Shown here piece after piece: positions 1-7,770 of a stretch of DNA of 36,439 bases. Location: positions 5,162 through 41,600 of the forward strand of contig PLZU01000054.1 of assembly GCA_003152275.1 (NCBI GenBank), read 5' to 3'. Within the stretch, counting starts at the first letter, position 1. Every line of letters starts with the position of its first letter. The notes under the pieces were generated by a model. The model was not told the DNA's origin. It did no database searches and saw only the letters and a program-made list of their open reading frames with translations. Made by a program: the position numbers and the translations under genes. This stretch comes from Actinomycetota bacterium. GTDB lineage: Bacteria; Actinomycetota; Thermoleophilia; Gaiellales; Gaiellaceae.

Positions 1-419
1 CGTTCGTCGAGATCTTCCAGAACTGTCCGATCTTCAACGACGACGCGTTCGACTTTGTCCGCGACGACAAGGAAGGCGTGAACCGGATCGTGCTGCGAAG
101 CGGCGAGCCGATCCGCTGGGGCGCGGATCACGAGAAGGCGTTGCGGCAGAAAAGCGACGGGTCGATCGAGGTGTGCGCGGCCGGCGATCCGGACGTGTTG
201 GTGCACGACGTCGCGCACGAGTCGCCGTCGCTCGCATTTGCGCTATCGCGCGTGACGCAGGAAACGCACGGTGGCACGCCGGTCGGCGTCTTCCGCGACG
301 TGCAGCGCCCGGTCTACGACGACTTGATGGCCGAGCAGATCGCGACCGCGACCGAGAAGCAGGGCGCCGGCGAGCTCGAGGCGCTGCTGCACTCGGGCGA
401 GACCTGGACGATCTCCTAG
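1..419 (+). CDS. korB: 2-oxoacid:ferredoxin oxidoreductase, beta subunit (C-terminal part)
   Basis: Only the last ~138 residues are in the window; the frame is open from base 3 and the start lies to the left. The fragment begins FVEIFQNCPIFND, a signature of the thiamine-diphosphate beta subunit of 2-oxoglutarate/2-oxoacid:ferredoxin oxidoreductases. It continues through the family's C-terminal region, including a stretch reading SPSLAFALSR, and ends GETWTIS. In the family this subunit decarboxylates a 2-oxoacid and passes electrons to ferredoxin with an alpha/gamma partner, which should lie just upstream. The stop overlaps by four bases the stop of the convergent HesB-like gene. The GTG at base 78 is an internal valine, not a start. 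The exact 2-oxoacid (2-oxoglutarate or pyruvate) cannot be told from this end. Confidence 0.85.
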   Translation, partial: FVEIFQNCPIFNDDAFDFVRDDKEGVNRIVLRSGEPIRWGADHEKALRQKSDGSIEVCAAGDPDVLVHDVAHESPSLAFALSRVTQETHGGTPVGVFRDVQRPVYDDLMAEQIATATEKQGAGELEALLHSGETWTIS

Positions 420-712
420 GCGGCGCCTTCTTGCTCGTCGAGCGAGAAGTGAAAGTGGTCGCCGTGCGAGTGCGCGTCGAGCGTCATGTCGGCCAACAGC
501 TCGGCCGCGGTTTGGTCGAGAAAGACGACGGCGGTGCCTTCGCGCACGACCTCGTCGCCCTCGGTGGGCTCCGGCGCCGGTTCGAACTCGAACGCGGTGT
601 CGCCGTCCCCATCCGTCGAGCCGACGATCCGTAGGCCGCCGTTCGGTCCGACCTCGCTCTCTTCGACGATCTTGCGGATCGCCGCGACCGCCTCCTCTGT
701 CAGCACGAGCAT
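416..712 (-). CDS. HesB/IscA-like (Fe-S biogenesis fold) protein without cysteines
   Basis: A 98-aa protein with the layout of the HesB/IscA A-type carrier family: N-terminal MLVLTEEAVAAIRKI helix, a GGLRI strand near residue 25, a VFLDQTAAELLADM segment in the middle and a C-terminal FHFSLDEQ. A-type carriers bind iron or Fe-S clusters through three conserved cysteines. This protein has no cysteine at all, so it probably does not carry a cluster by the usual mechanism; cysteine-free relatives are known in Actinobacteria. A histidine-rich HSHGDHFHF stretch near the C-terminus could bind a metal, but that is speculation. It is convergent with the oxidoreductase gene, and a strong hairpin separates it from the next gene upstream. 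Confidence 0.7.
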   Translation of the reverse strand: MLVLTEEAVAAIRKIVEESEVGPNGGLRIVGSTDGDGDTAFEFEPAPEPTEGDEVVREGTAVVFLDQTAAELLADMTLDAHSHGDHFHFSLDEQEGAA

Positions 713-737
713 GAAGCCGACCCTAGACGACAGAGAG

Positions 738-773
738 ATAGACCGGGCGCGCGCCGCAGCGCGCCCGGTCTAT
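738..773. terminator. Perfect 14-bp stem hairpin, probable terminator
   Basis: Arms at 738-751 and 760-773 are exact reverse complements (atagaccgggcgcg and cgcgcccggtctat). One more C-G pair extends the stem inward, leaving a 6-nt loop. It lies 5 bases beyond the stop of the receiver-like gene at 779-1129 (minus strand) and upstream of the HesB-like gene, so it should end leftward transcription. No good T-run follows, so it may depend on stem strength alone. Confidence 0.7.
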
Positions 774-778
774 GCCGT

Positions 779-1129
779 CTACCGAGCTTGGGCCGCTTCG
801 GCCGAAGGGATGAGCGCTTGCTCGAGTGCACGCTCGAGCTGCGTCCGGCGGAAGGGCTTCATTACGTGGCCGACCGGGCCGAGCTGACGAGAATCGTCGT
901 TCGGACCGTCGATGCTCACGCAAAGGATCGGCAGCTGCGGAAAACGGCGTCGCACGCCGCGGGCGAGCCGCACACCCGGGCGCGATGCCGGTTCCAGCAG
1001 TAGGAGGTTGGGCTCCTCGCCGTCGACCCACTCACGAGGGCCGATCGGGGCGTGACCGAGTCGCAGGCACAGAAGCTCCAGCAGCGACCGGGTCGCGGGG
1101 TCAGGATCCACGATGAGGATGGTCGCCAC
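779..1129 (-). CDS. Degenerate response-regulator receiver domain (pseudo-receiver)
   Basis: A 116-aa single-domain protein with the receiver fold: ATILIVDPDP at the N-terminus (acidic pocket Asp8 and Asp10), a NLLLLEP strand and a C-terminal VMKPF with the conserved lysine. The residue at the usual phospho-accepting aspartate is Glu46. Glutamate there often mimics phosphorylation, so the protein may be locked on or act as a docking module (inference). The GTG start at 1129 was chosen because homology to receivers begins there; the frame stays open upstream without a better start. It is divergent from the OmpR regulator at 1187 with only 57 bp between starts, so the promoters probably overlap. 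A strong hairpin follows the stop. Confidence 0.75.
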   Translation of the reverse strand: MATILIVDPDPATRSLLELLCLRLGHAPIGPREWVDGEEPNLLLLEPASRPGVRLARGVRRRFPQLPILCVSIDGPNDDSRQLGPVGHVMKPFRRTQLERALEQALIPSAEAAQAR

Positions 1130-1186
1130 AGAGGAACCTTCGGCCCGAAACGAGGGAACCAAGGATGCTCCTAGTATGAAAAGGGT

Positions 1187-1885
1187 ATGAGCGAAACCCG
1201 GGTCCTCGTAATCGACGACGACGACGATATTCGCGGCCTCGTCCGAGCCCTGCTCGAGCGTGGCGGCTCGACCGTCCGGGACGCGCCGAACGGGCGCGAA
1301 GGACTCCGCGAATTCCATTCCTGGCGGCCTGATCTCGTCATCCTCGACGTCTCGATGCCCGAGCTCGACGGCTGGAACGTCCTCGAGCGAATCCGCGACA
1401 TGTCCGACGTCCCCGTGCTCATGCTCACCGCCCGGGGGGACGAGCTCGAACGCGTCCGGGGGCTCCAGGCCGGCGCCGACGACTACGTCGTCAAGCCGTT
1501 CGGCAAGCAGGAGCTCGCTGCCCGCGTCAGCGCGCTCCTCCGCCGCGCCTCGCTCGGCGGCGCGCGAGAGCAGGAGTCCGACTCCTACGCCGACGCGTAC
1601 CTCGCCGTCGACTGGGCGCAGGCGCGGGTGACCGTCGGAGAGCGGGAGGTGCAGCTGACGCCGCTCGAGTTCCGGCTTCTGTCGACCTTTGTCCGCCACC
1701 CGCGCCAGGTGCTGAGCCGGGAACAGCTGCTCGAGCTCGTCTGGGGCGACGCGTACGGCGTCGGCGGCGACCAGGTGAAGCTCTACGTCGGGTACCTGCG
1801 CCGCAAGCTCGAACCCGGCGCACCCGACGACGTGCCGATCGAGACCGTACGCGGCTTCGGCTACCGCTACAAAGCCCCGAGCTAG
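1187..1885 (+). CDS. OmpR/PhoB-family response regulator
   Basis: A 232-aa DNA-binding response regulator. The receiver domain occupies residues ~4-120, with an acidic cluster at residues 10-14, phospho-acceptor Asp54 in VILDVSMP, the TARG switch region and VVKPF. A C-terminal winged helix begins at ~135 and contains QLTPLEFRLL, a recognition segment around VKLYVGYLRRKLE and the wing end FGYRYK. ATG at 1187 is preceded closely by a purine-rich aaaaggg. It should bind tandem direct repeats and control transcription when phosphorylated. The kinase at 2259-3998 is on the other strand but only a short distance away, so it is a likely though unproven partner. The stop overlaps the convergent receiver gene by 4 bases. 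Confidence 0.92.
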   Translation: MSETRVLVIDDDDDIRGLVRALLERGGSTVRDAPNGREGLREFHSWRPDLVILDVSMPELDGWNVLERIRDMSDVPVLMLTARGDELERVRGLQAGADDYVVKPFGKQELAARVSALLRRASLGGAREQESDSYADAYLAVDWAQARVTVGEREVQLTPLEFRLLSTFVRHPRQVLSREQLLELVWGDAYGVGGDQVKLYVGYLRRKLEPGAPDDVPIETVRGFGYRYKAPS

Positions 1886-2262
1886 GCTCCGGCCTCGTCC
1901 AACAGCGCGCGAACGCGCGTCGAGAGCTCGGCCGGCGAGAACGGCTTCTTGATGTACGCGTCTGCGCCCGAGTCGTAGCCTCGACGCACGTCGGACTCCT
2001 GCGCCTTCGCCGTGAGGAGGAGCACGAGCATCCCGCGCAACTCCTCGTCGGCGCGAATCTGCTCGAGCACCTCCAGGCCGTCGAGGCCCGGCATGCCGAT
2101 GTCGAGCACCGCCAGGGTCGGCTTGTGCTCGCGCGCAAGGTCGAGCGCCTGATCGCCGCGTGACGCAGACACGACGTTGAACCCGTCGCGCCGGAGACGT
2201 GTCGTCACGAGGAGCAGGATGTCGTCGTCATCGTCGGCGACGAGAATGAGCGGCTCGCTCAC
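1882..2262 (-). CDS. CheY-like single-domain response regulator
   Basis: A 126-aa receiver domain without an output domain. It has the full set of active residues: an acidic cluster at 10-14, phospho-acceptor Asp54 in AVLDIGMP, the T of LLTAK and Lys in IKKPF. The GTG start at 2262 overlaps the stop of the upstream kinase gene (GTGA), which implies translational coupling and makes the kinase its probable phosphodonor. Without an output domain it presumably signals through protein-protein contact or relays phosphate. It is convergent with the OmpR regulator. Confidence 0.9.
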   Translation of the reverse strand: MSEPLILVADDDDDILLLVTTRLRRDGFNVVSASRGDQALDLAREHKPTLAVLDIGMPGLDGLEVLEQIRADEELRGMLVLLLTAKAQESDVRRGYDSGADAYIKKPFSPAELSTRVRALLDEAGA

Positions 2263-3998
2263 GCGACGAGCTCCTGGCTCGCGGGCTTCGGCACGACCAG
2301 CGCCGGCAGCTCGATGCGGAACGTCGTGCCACCGACTTCGCGACTCGACGCAACGATTGTTCCGTTGTGCGCTTCGACGATCGCTCGCGCAATGAACAAT
2401 CCCAAGCCCGTTCCGGGCACCTGCTGCGCGACGACGCGCGCCGAACGGAAGAAGCGGTCGAACACGAGCTCAGCTTCATCCGGGCCGAGACCGATTCCTG
2501 TATCGACCACTTCGAGCACCGCGTTGCCCCCTGAGGAGGCGGCACGCACTTCGACGCGCCCACCTTCGGGAGTGAACTTGATCGCGTTCGAGACGAGATT
2601 GTCGAGCAACTGAAAGAGCCTCCCCTTGTCGCCGTCGATCAGCACAGGGGAGTCCCCGATGAACTCGAGTGCGAGCTGTCTGGCTTCCGCCCGCGGCCGT
2701 GCCTCCACGACCGCCTGCGCAGCGATCGTGCACAGATCCAGGTGGGACCGCTCGAGGACGAGCCGCCCCGCCTGCAACCGCGCAACGAAGAGCAGGTCGT
2801 CGACGAGACGCAACAGCCGCTCGGAGCTCCGCGACACGATCTGCAGATAGCCACGGCGCTCCGCATCGAGCGGTGGCTCGACATCCTCGAGCGAAAGCTC
2901 GACGTATCCGATGATCGACGTCAGCGGCGTGCGCAGATCGTGCGAGATCAGGGCGACGAACTCGTCCTTGAGCTTGTCGGCCTCGACGAGCTGATCGTTC
3001 TGCAAGGCGAGCAGCATCTGCGCCTGCTCGGCATCCGCGCGCGCAGACCGCTCACGCTCCCGCGACTGTTCGAGTGCGCGCAGGATCCCGTACAGCCGCA
3101 AGACCACAAAGATCGAGATCGCCGTCGCTGCGATCACGAGCGGCGGAGCGCCGAGCGGCGCGTGGCGGAGGCGCTGCACGAGCAGAACGAACGGCGCGCT
3201 CAGAAGGGCAGCGGTCAGCAGCGCGATGCGCGCTGGGTGCACGTGCAACGACCGGCTGCGGTGCGGCTGCGAGAGCCGCGTCATCGACGGATGGAGTGCC
3301 GCTGCAGCCCAGAGGATGTAGCTGAGTAGCCAACCGAGATCGGTCCAGTCACCGCTGCGATACGAGTTCGAGCTGACGCCGTATACCTCGTCCGATACGA
3401 GGAGAGCCGCGATGCTCGCCACGAGAAGAAGGAACGCGGGCGTGCGCCATGCCGCCGTGACGAAGAAACCCGCCAGGCCGGCCAGCAGGACGACGTCCAT
3501 CGAGGGGTATGCGGCGTCGACCGCCCGCTGCGCGACGGAGCCGCTGCCGTCGACGATTCCATCGACGATCCACACCCACTGGAAGAGGGCGAACGCAAAG
3601 GTGACGATCGCGGCCTCGAGGAGCCCCGCCCGGCGGTGAAGTCCGCCGGCGTGAACGACCAGGAGCACGAGTCCGGCCGCGAGCACCGGGTAGCCGCCGA
3701 GGTAGAACCAGTCCGCGACCGACGGCACGGGCGGATTCACCAGATGGTTGAAGATGATGTCCGCGACTGCGAAGAAGAGGTTCCCCGCCGCGAAGAGCAG
3801 CCAGGGCAGCGGATACGCCGGGCGGTTGAGCCTGACCCCGAGGACGATCGCGAGTGACGAGCCGACGCCGATCAGGTCGTAGAGGTCGTTTTGCGCCGCT
3901 CCGCGGGGGATGGCGAAGTACGCGGCGGTTAGCGCAAGGCCGGCAGCGAGGAAGATCGCGTCGGCGCGGAATGCACGGGCGGCAGGTCGCAGGAGCAC
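2259..3998 (-). CDS. Membrane sensor histidine kinase
   Basis: A 579-aa kinase. Residues ~12-305 form a membrane sensor region with about eight hydrophobic segments and little extracellular sequence. A linker coiled coil follows (~307-342). The dimerisation/phospho-acceptor domain has ISHDLRTPL with His353. The ATPase domain has DNLVSNAIKF (N box), DTGIGLG (G1) and GTGLGLFIA (G2). A sensor made mostly of membrane helices suggests it senses a membrane state or a lipophilic or intramembrane signal rather than an extracellular ligand (inference). GTG at 3998 is taken as the start because hydrophobic sequence begins soon after it; the ribosome site is weak. It is translationally coupled to the CheY-like receiver. 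Confidence 0.9.
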   Translation of the reverse strand: MLLRPAARAFRADAIFLAAGLALTAAYFAIPRGAAQNDLYDLIGVGSSLAIVLGVRLNRPAYPLPWLLFAAGNLFFAVADIIFNHLVNPPVPSVADWFYLGGYPVLAAGLVLLVVHAGGLHRRAGLLEAAIVTFAFALFQWVWIVDGIVDGSGSVAQRAVDAAYPSMDVVLLAGLAGFFVTAAWRTPAFLLLVASIAALLVSDEVYGVSSNSYRSGDWTDLGWLLSYILWAAAALHPSMTRLSQPHRSRSLHVHPARIALLTAALLSAPFVLLVQRLRHAPLGAPPLVIAATAISIFVVLRLYGILRALEQSRERERSARADAEQAQMLLALQNDQLVEADKLKDEFVALISHDLRTPLTSIIGYVELSLEDVEPPLDAERRGYLQIVSRSSERLLRLVDDLLFVARLQAGRLVLERSHLDLCTIAAQAVVEARPRAEARQLALEFIGDSPVLIDGDKGRLFQLLDNLVSNAIKFTPEGGRVEVRAASSGGNAVLEVVDTGIGLGPDEAELVFDRFFRSARVVAQQVPGTGLGLFIARAIVEAHNGTIVASSREVGGTTFRIELPALVVPKPASQELVA

Positions 3999-4041
3999 GG
4001 CTTACCGTTCACTGTAGGCAACGCCAGGCCTTCCGCGCGCG

Positions 4042-4821
4042 TTAGGAGGCGATGAAATCGCGAATCGCCTTCGCCACCTCGTCCGGTTTGTCCTCCTGGA
4101 GGAAGTGGGATGCGCCCTCGATCAGCACCGGGCCCTGAGCGCCTGGAATGAGCTTGACGAACCCTTGCGCGTACTGCGGCGGGAGGACGGCGTCCTCCGC
4201 CCCCCAGACGACGAGCGTCGGCTTCTGCCAGTCGCGGAGCGCGTCTCGGACGCGGTTCATCGGTGCGGTGTTCGGGTGGTCGGGCTCGGTCGGGACGAGC
4301 TCTGGGAAGGCGAGCGCCCCGGCCTTCGACTCGGGCGTCGGGAAGGCTGCGTCGTACGCCTTGCGGACCTCGTCGTCGAGTCCTTGCGCCGTTCCGGCCT
4401 CGACGAGGCGCCCGATGTCGAGCGCGCCTCCGAGCTCGCGCACGACGGCACGGAAGCGCAACCAGGTTTCGCTCGGCGGCCGGCCGCCGCCGATTCCGGT
4501 GTTGAGAATGACGAGCCGCTCGACCCGCTCCGGCTGCTCGACCGCGAAGCGCAGTCCGATCGGGCCGCCCCAGTCGTGCACGACGAGCGTCAGCTCCGTC
4601 AGGTCGAGCTCCTCGACGAGCCGCGCGATCGAATCGACGTGGCGGTCGTACGAGTACCAGCCGATCTCCGTCGGCTTGTCCGAGCGGCCGAACCCGATCA
4701 GGTCCGGCGCGACCTTTCGCCCGGGCAGCAGCGGGATGATCTTGCGCCACAGAAACGACGACGTCGGCTCCCCGTGCAGCAGCAGGGTCGGCTTGCCGTG
4801 GCCTTCGTCGACGTAACACAT
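4042..4821 (-). CDS. Haloalkane dehalogenase-like alpha/beta hydrolase
   Basis: A 259-aa alpha/beta hydrolase whose motifs match haloalkane dehalogenases: LLHGEPTSSFLW (oxyanion region), PDLIGFGRSDKP, the nucleophile elbow VVHDWGG with Asp83 in place of serine, an acid in VVWGAEDAVLP and His239 in GASHFLQ. In the family the aspartate attacks a carbon-halogen bond and the tryptophan after it helps hold the halide. The natural substrate is unknown, and an epoxide-hydrolase-like role is possible. ATG 4821 is the only standard start, but the in-frame upstream sequence reads FAPHWLDLDGCR, which looks like the missing first strand of the family, so the true N-terminus may be 15-20 residues further up. 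Confidence 0.8.
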   Translation of the reverse strand: MCYVDEGHGKPTLLLHGEPTSSFLWRKIIPLLPGRKVAPDLIGFGRSDKPTEIGWYSYDRHVDSIARLVEELDLTELTLVVHDWGGPIGLRFAVEQPERVERLVILNTGIGGGRPPSETWLRFRAVVRELGGALDIGRLVEAGTAQGLDDEVRKAYDAAFPTPESKAGALAFPELVPTEPDHPNTAPMNRVRDALRDWQKPTLVVWGAEDAVLPPQYAQGFVKLIPGAQGPVLIEGASHFLQEDKPDEVAKAIRDFIAS

Positions 4822-4961
4822 GCGGCATCCGTCGAGGTCGAGCCAGTGAGGGGCGAACGTCTCGATCCGCCTATCTTGAGCGAATTGGGCCGGACGGGCT
4901 GCGGCCCACCGCCCGGCCCAGGGATTAGAGATGCCGGGGGACGCGAAATCTTGCGTTGAGC

Positions 4962-6212
4962 TCAGGCGGGCGTGCGCTCAGGCACGCGCAGCTTCGGCAC
5001 GGTGATCGACGGCGCCTTGCTGCGTAACTGTTGCGCGGCAACTCCCGTGCCGGCCAGGCCGATGATTCCCGCGACGAGGAACGCCGCCTCTGTACCGCCA
5101 GTCGCGCAGAGCCAACCCGTGAGCAGGCCGCCGAGCGGGCCGGTGCCGTTGAACGCGTAGAAGTAGATGCCGATGATGCGGCCGCGCAGGCGGTCGGGCG
5201 CAGCGAGCTGCATCGAAGTGTTCGAGTTCGCCGACCAGACCGTGAAGCCCGCGCCCGTGAAGAAGAGGAGCGTGCCCACGAGCACTGCTCCATGTAATGG
5301 CGCGAGCAGGAGCTCCGAGCTCGTGAAGACGAGCGCGCCGATGATCATCACCTTCGCCGACGCGCGCCCGCGTGAGGCGGCAACAAGCGCCCCCGCGAGC
5401 GCACCGGCGCCGAACACCGCCGACAGAATGCCGAACACGAAAGCGTGGGCATGCAGCGTCGTGTACGCGAGTACCGGCAGCGTCACGTTGAAGTTGAAGC
5501 AGAACGTGCTGAGCACGAGCGTCAGCCCGAGCACGATCCGCATCCGCGGCTGCTTGCGCACGTACGAGAGCCCTTCGCGTGTGCCGCGCAGAATCGCCGG
5601 GCGATCGAACTTCTCGACCGGGAAGAACTCGCTCGTGCGCATCGCGAAGAGCCCGAGCAGGACGGCGAGGAAGCTGATCGCGTTCACCGTGAAGCAGACG
5701 CCGACGCCCGCAAAGCCGATGATCATTCCGGCCAGCGATGGGCCGAAGATGCGCGATGCGTTGAACAGGCTCGAGTTGAGCGCGATCGCGTTCGGCAGCG
5801 CTTCGCGGCCGACCATGCGATAGGTGAGCTGCTGGCGGGACGGGACGTCGAGAACAAGGATCACCCCGTTGACGAACGCGATTGCGTACAGCATCCACGG
5901 CTGCGCGAAGCCGCCGAGGGCAATCCACGCGAGCGCGACCGCGGTGACGAGCTGCGAGACCTGCGTTCCCATAACGAGGCGGCGCGCGTCCATGCGGTCG
6001 GTGATCACGCCGCCGAAGAGCCCGAACAGGCTGAACGGAAGGAATTGCGCGACGGCCATGATTCCGACCGCAAACGAGTCGCCATGCGTCAGTTGCAGTA
6101 CGAACCAAGCGAGCGCGATCCGCTGCATCCACGATCCCGACTGCGAGATCGCTTGTCCGAAGAAGAAGAGCCGGTAGTTCCGGTACCGGAGACTCGAGAA
6201 CGTCCGCCTCAC
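4962..6212 (-). CDS. MFS exporter (EntS-like family)
   Basis: A 416-aa major facilitator with about 12 membrane segments. It begins RRTFSSLRYRNYRLFFFGQ, typical of the EntS/MFS_3 exporter group, and carries the loop-2 motif GGVITDRMDARRLV and a second-half motif around DRLRGRIIG. Start GTG 6212 overlaps the stop of the MarR gene (GTGA); a longer N-terminal reading inside marR is arginine-rich noise. Exporters coupled to a MarR repressor usually expel the compound that relieves the repressor, such as a phenolic or a drug; the substrate here is not known. Downstream 4822-4961 is a short gap before the dehalogenase-like gene. Confidence 0.88.
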   Translation of the reverse strand: MRRTFSSLRYRNYRLFFFGQAISQSGSWMQRIALAWFVLQLTHGDSFAVGIMAVAQFLPFSLFGLFGGVITDRMDARRLVMGTQVSQLVTAVALAWIALGGFAQPWMLYAIAFVNGVILVLDVPSRQQLTYRMVGREALPNAIALNSSLFNASRIFGPSLAGMIIGFAGVGVCFTVNAISFLAVLLGLFAMRTSEFFPVEKFDRPAILRGTREGLSYVRKQPRMRIVLGLTLVLSTFCFNFNVTLPVLAYTTLHAHAFVFGILSAVFGAGALAGALVAASRGRASAKVMIIGALVFTSSELLLAPLHGAVLVGTLLFFTGAGFTVWSANSNTSMQLAAPDRLRGRIIGIYFYAFNGTGPLGGLLTGWLCATGGTEAAFLVAGIIGLAGTGVAAQQLRSKAPSITVPKLRVPERTPA

Positions 6213-6655
6213 GGGCGCTCGTCCTCGCCCAGGAGATGCCAGAGCGGTTCGACGGCCGCCTCGACGGCGTCGAGCTCCTCGGGCGAGAGGCCGCGCAGCC
6301 GTGTCGCAAGCCATGCAGTGCGGCGCGAACGCACGCGACGGAGCACGCGCTGGCCCTCGTCGGTAAGCGTAAGGCCCACGCGGCGCCGGTCGGTGGCGCT
6401 CGGAGTGCGGCTGACGAGCCCGTCGCGTTCGAGCCTGTCGACGTGGTTCGACAGCGCGGGCGGCGAGACGCGCTCCCGCGCCGCAAGCTCTCGGACACCG
6501 ATGCCGGGCGTGTACTTGATCGCGACGAGGAGCGAGACCTGCTCGGGTGAGACCCCGACCTTGCGCGCCTCCCGGCGGAGCTCGCGGCCGACCTGGAGCA
6601 GAACCGGCCTCAGCCGGTCGGCGATGGTCAGCGTGTCGGTGTCGGTCTTCGGCAT
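6209..6655 (-). CDS. MarR-family transcriptional regulator
   Basis: A 148-aa winged-helix repressor. The helix-turn-helix lies around GIGVRELAARERVSPPALSNHVDRL (residues ~55-80, quoted in part of the domain), followed by the wing with DGLVSRTPSATDRRRVGLTLT containing the family's D-x-R-R-x-x-x-x-x-T pattern. It is first in a two-gene operon with the MFS exporter. A perfect 9-bp inverted repeat abuts its start codon, so it almost certainly represses itself and the exporter. There is no Shine-Dalgarno sequence between the palindrome and ATG, so the mRNA may be leaderless. Confidence 0.92.
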   Translation of the reverse strand: MPKTDTDTLTIADRLRPVLLQVGRELRREARKVGVSPEQVSLLVAIKYTPGIGVRELAARERVSPPALSNHVDRLERDGLVSRTPSATDRRRVGLTLTDEGQRVLRRVRSRRTAWLATRLRGLSPEELDAVEAAVEPLWHLLGEDERP

Positions 6656-6677
6656 ATCGTTAACTCGGTTAACGATA
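6655..6677. promoter_or_regulatory. MarR-type palindromic operator
   Basis: Arms tatcgttaa (6655-6663) and ttaacgata (6669-6677) are perfect reverse complements separated by ctcgg, giving a 23-bp site. MarR proteins bind palindromes of this size. It touches the A of the marR start codon, so bound repressor would block the promoter or transcription start. Confidence 0.85.
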
Positions 6678-6692
6678 GCTGAAGCACGCAGG

Positions 6693-7043
6693 TCACTGTG
6701 GAACGGAGTAGACCGTTCCGTGGCCGGCGATCCGATCCCCGACGAGCACCGTGTAGGTGTAGAAGCCGCCGCCGCTCAACTTGACCTCGAAGCGGTACAC
6801 GCCGCCGCCAAGCTCCTTGGCGCGGAGCTGCTGGGTTCCGCGCGGCCCGGTGATCGTCACGACGGCGTTGTAGCCGTCGATCCCGCGCCCGCGCCGGGTC
6901 ACCTTCACGATCGCATCCCACGGCTTCGTCGCGGCGACGACCGGCGGTGCCGTGGTCTCGATCTTCAGATGGTCAGACCAGGCGCCGACAGCCGCGACTG
7001 CAGCCACGACGACGAGGAGCAGAGGGATTGTCCGGAGCCGCAT
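6693..7043 (-). CDS. Small secreted beta-rich protein (YtkA/FixH-like fold suspected)
   Basis: A 116-aa protein starting MRLRTIPLLLVVVAAVAAVG, a signal peptide or N-terminal anchor, then a domain of about 80 residues with alternating strands: WDAIVKVTRR, AVVTITGP, GGVYRFEVKLSGGGFYTYTVLVGD and a C-terminal GTVYSVPQ. The pattern resembles YtkA/FixH-like immunoglobulin-type domains found in copper or redox contexts, but no metal ligands stand out. ATG 7043 fits the signal peptide; the frame is open upstream without meaning. It follows the ABC operon on the same strand after a 125-bp gap, so it may be a separate unit. The function is unknown. Confidence 0.7.
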   Translation of the reverse strand: MRLRTIPLLLVVVAAVAAVGAWSDHLKIETTAPPVVAATKPWDAIVKVTRRGRGIDGYNAVVTITGPRGTQQLRAKELGGGVYRFEVKLSGGGFYTYTVLVGDRIAGHGTVYSVPQ

Positions 7044-7168
7044 TCCGTGAGTCCTTGACTCAGTAAAGACGCAACGCGAGCGCGGAGGTTGCGCTCGAGC
7101 GGAAAGATCCCCCGGAAGGGTCAGACGGCCGTACAGACTCGCCAGGACGAGCGCGAGACGATCACGCT

Positions 7169-7768
7169 TCAGAAACCGGTGCTCGTCGGGACGCCGCCGG
7201 TCGCGAGCTCGGGGGGAGGCGGCGGCGGTGGAGGCACGATGCCACGGCGGCGGCGCACCTCGAGCAGCGCGAGGATCGCCAGCGCGGCGGCGGCGATGGC
7301 GATCGTCGCGATCCCGAGCTGCTGGGCAGTGTGTCGCGCGGTTCCCTCCCACTCGCCGCGGAGATAGATGTCCTCCGATCCGGCTGACGGCGGGATGAGG
7401 TCGACGCCGACCGGATAGCGCGCCGTGTGGTCATGAACCCAGCCGTCGAGCGGGACCAGGAGCCCGACCGTCAGAGCGATTGAGGTGAGAGATGTGAGGA
7501 TCACGCCACGCCGCCCGAGATACATCGCGCCCGTGCCGACGACGACGAGCGCCACGACCGGCACGAGGGCGAGCAGCCAGATCTCCGCTTCCGTCGTGCC
7601 GGACGGGTCGCCGAACGTCGTCAGCGACTTCCCGTGCTTCACGATGTGGTGGACGGTCGGCTTCTCAACGGCGAGTGACATGGCCATTAGCGCGACGAAG
7701 AAGAGAGGCGTCGCGAGGATGCCCGCGACAGCGAGCGGCGCCCTGGGCGCGGTACGCAGGCGGCGCAC
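7169..7768 (-). CDS. Four-helix membrane protein of unknown function
   Basis: A 199-aa protein with about four hydrophobic segments (near residues 15-35, 65-90, 95-112 and 150-172). A hydrophilic loop contains HHIVKHGKSL and a later one GSEDIYLRGEW. The C-terminus has a run of eight prolines before a short tail. GTG 7768 was chosen because GGGAAGG sits 7-8 bases upstream. The start lies two bases past the stop of the ABC ATPase gene, so it is the last gene of that operon. I do not recognise the family. An accessory role in the transporter is possible from position only. Confidence 0.7.
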   Translation of the reverse strand: MRRLRTAPRAPLAVAGILATPLFFVALMAMSLAVEKPTVHHIVKHGKSLTTFGDPSGTTEAEIWLLALVPVVALVVVGTGAMYLGRRGVILTSLTSIALTVGLLVPLDGWVHDHTARYPVGVDLIPPSAGSEDIYLRGEWEGTARHTAQQLGIATIAIAAAALAILALLEVRRRRGIVPPPPPPPPELATGGVPTSTGF

Positions 7769-7770
7769 GG

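Noticed and set aside
5445-7058. 537-codon open frame on the plus strand across the MFS and MarR genes
   Set aside because: It is antisense to well-supported genes, is rich in Arg, Glu and His as expected from the complement of high-GC codons, and has no recognisable domain.
7077-7097. 7-bp stem-loop upstream of the small secreted protein
   Set aside because: Such short GC stems are common in this composition, and its position does not match a gene end.
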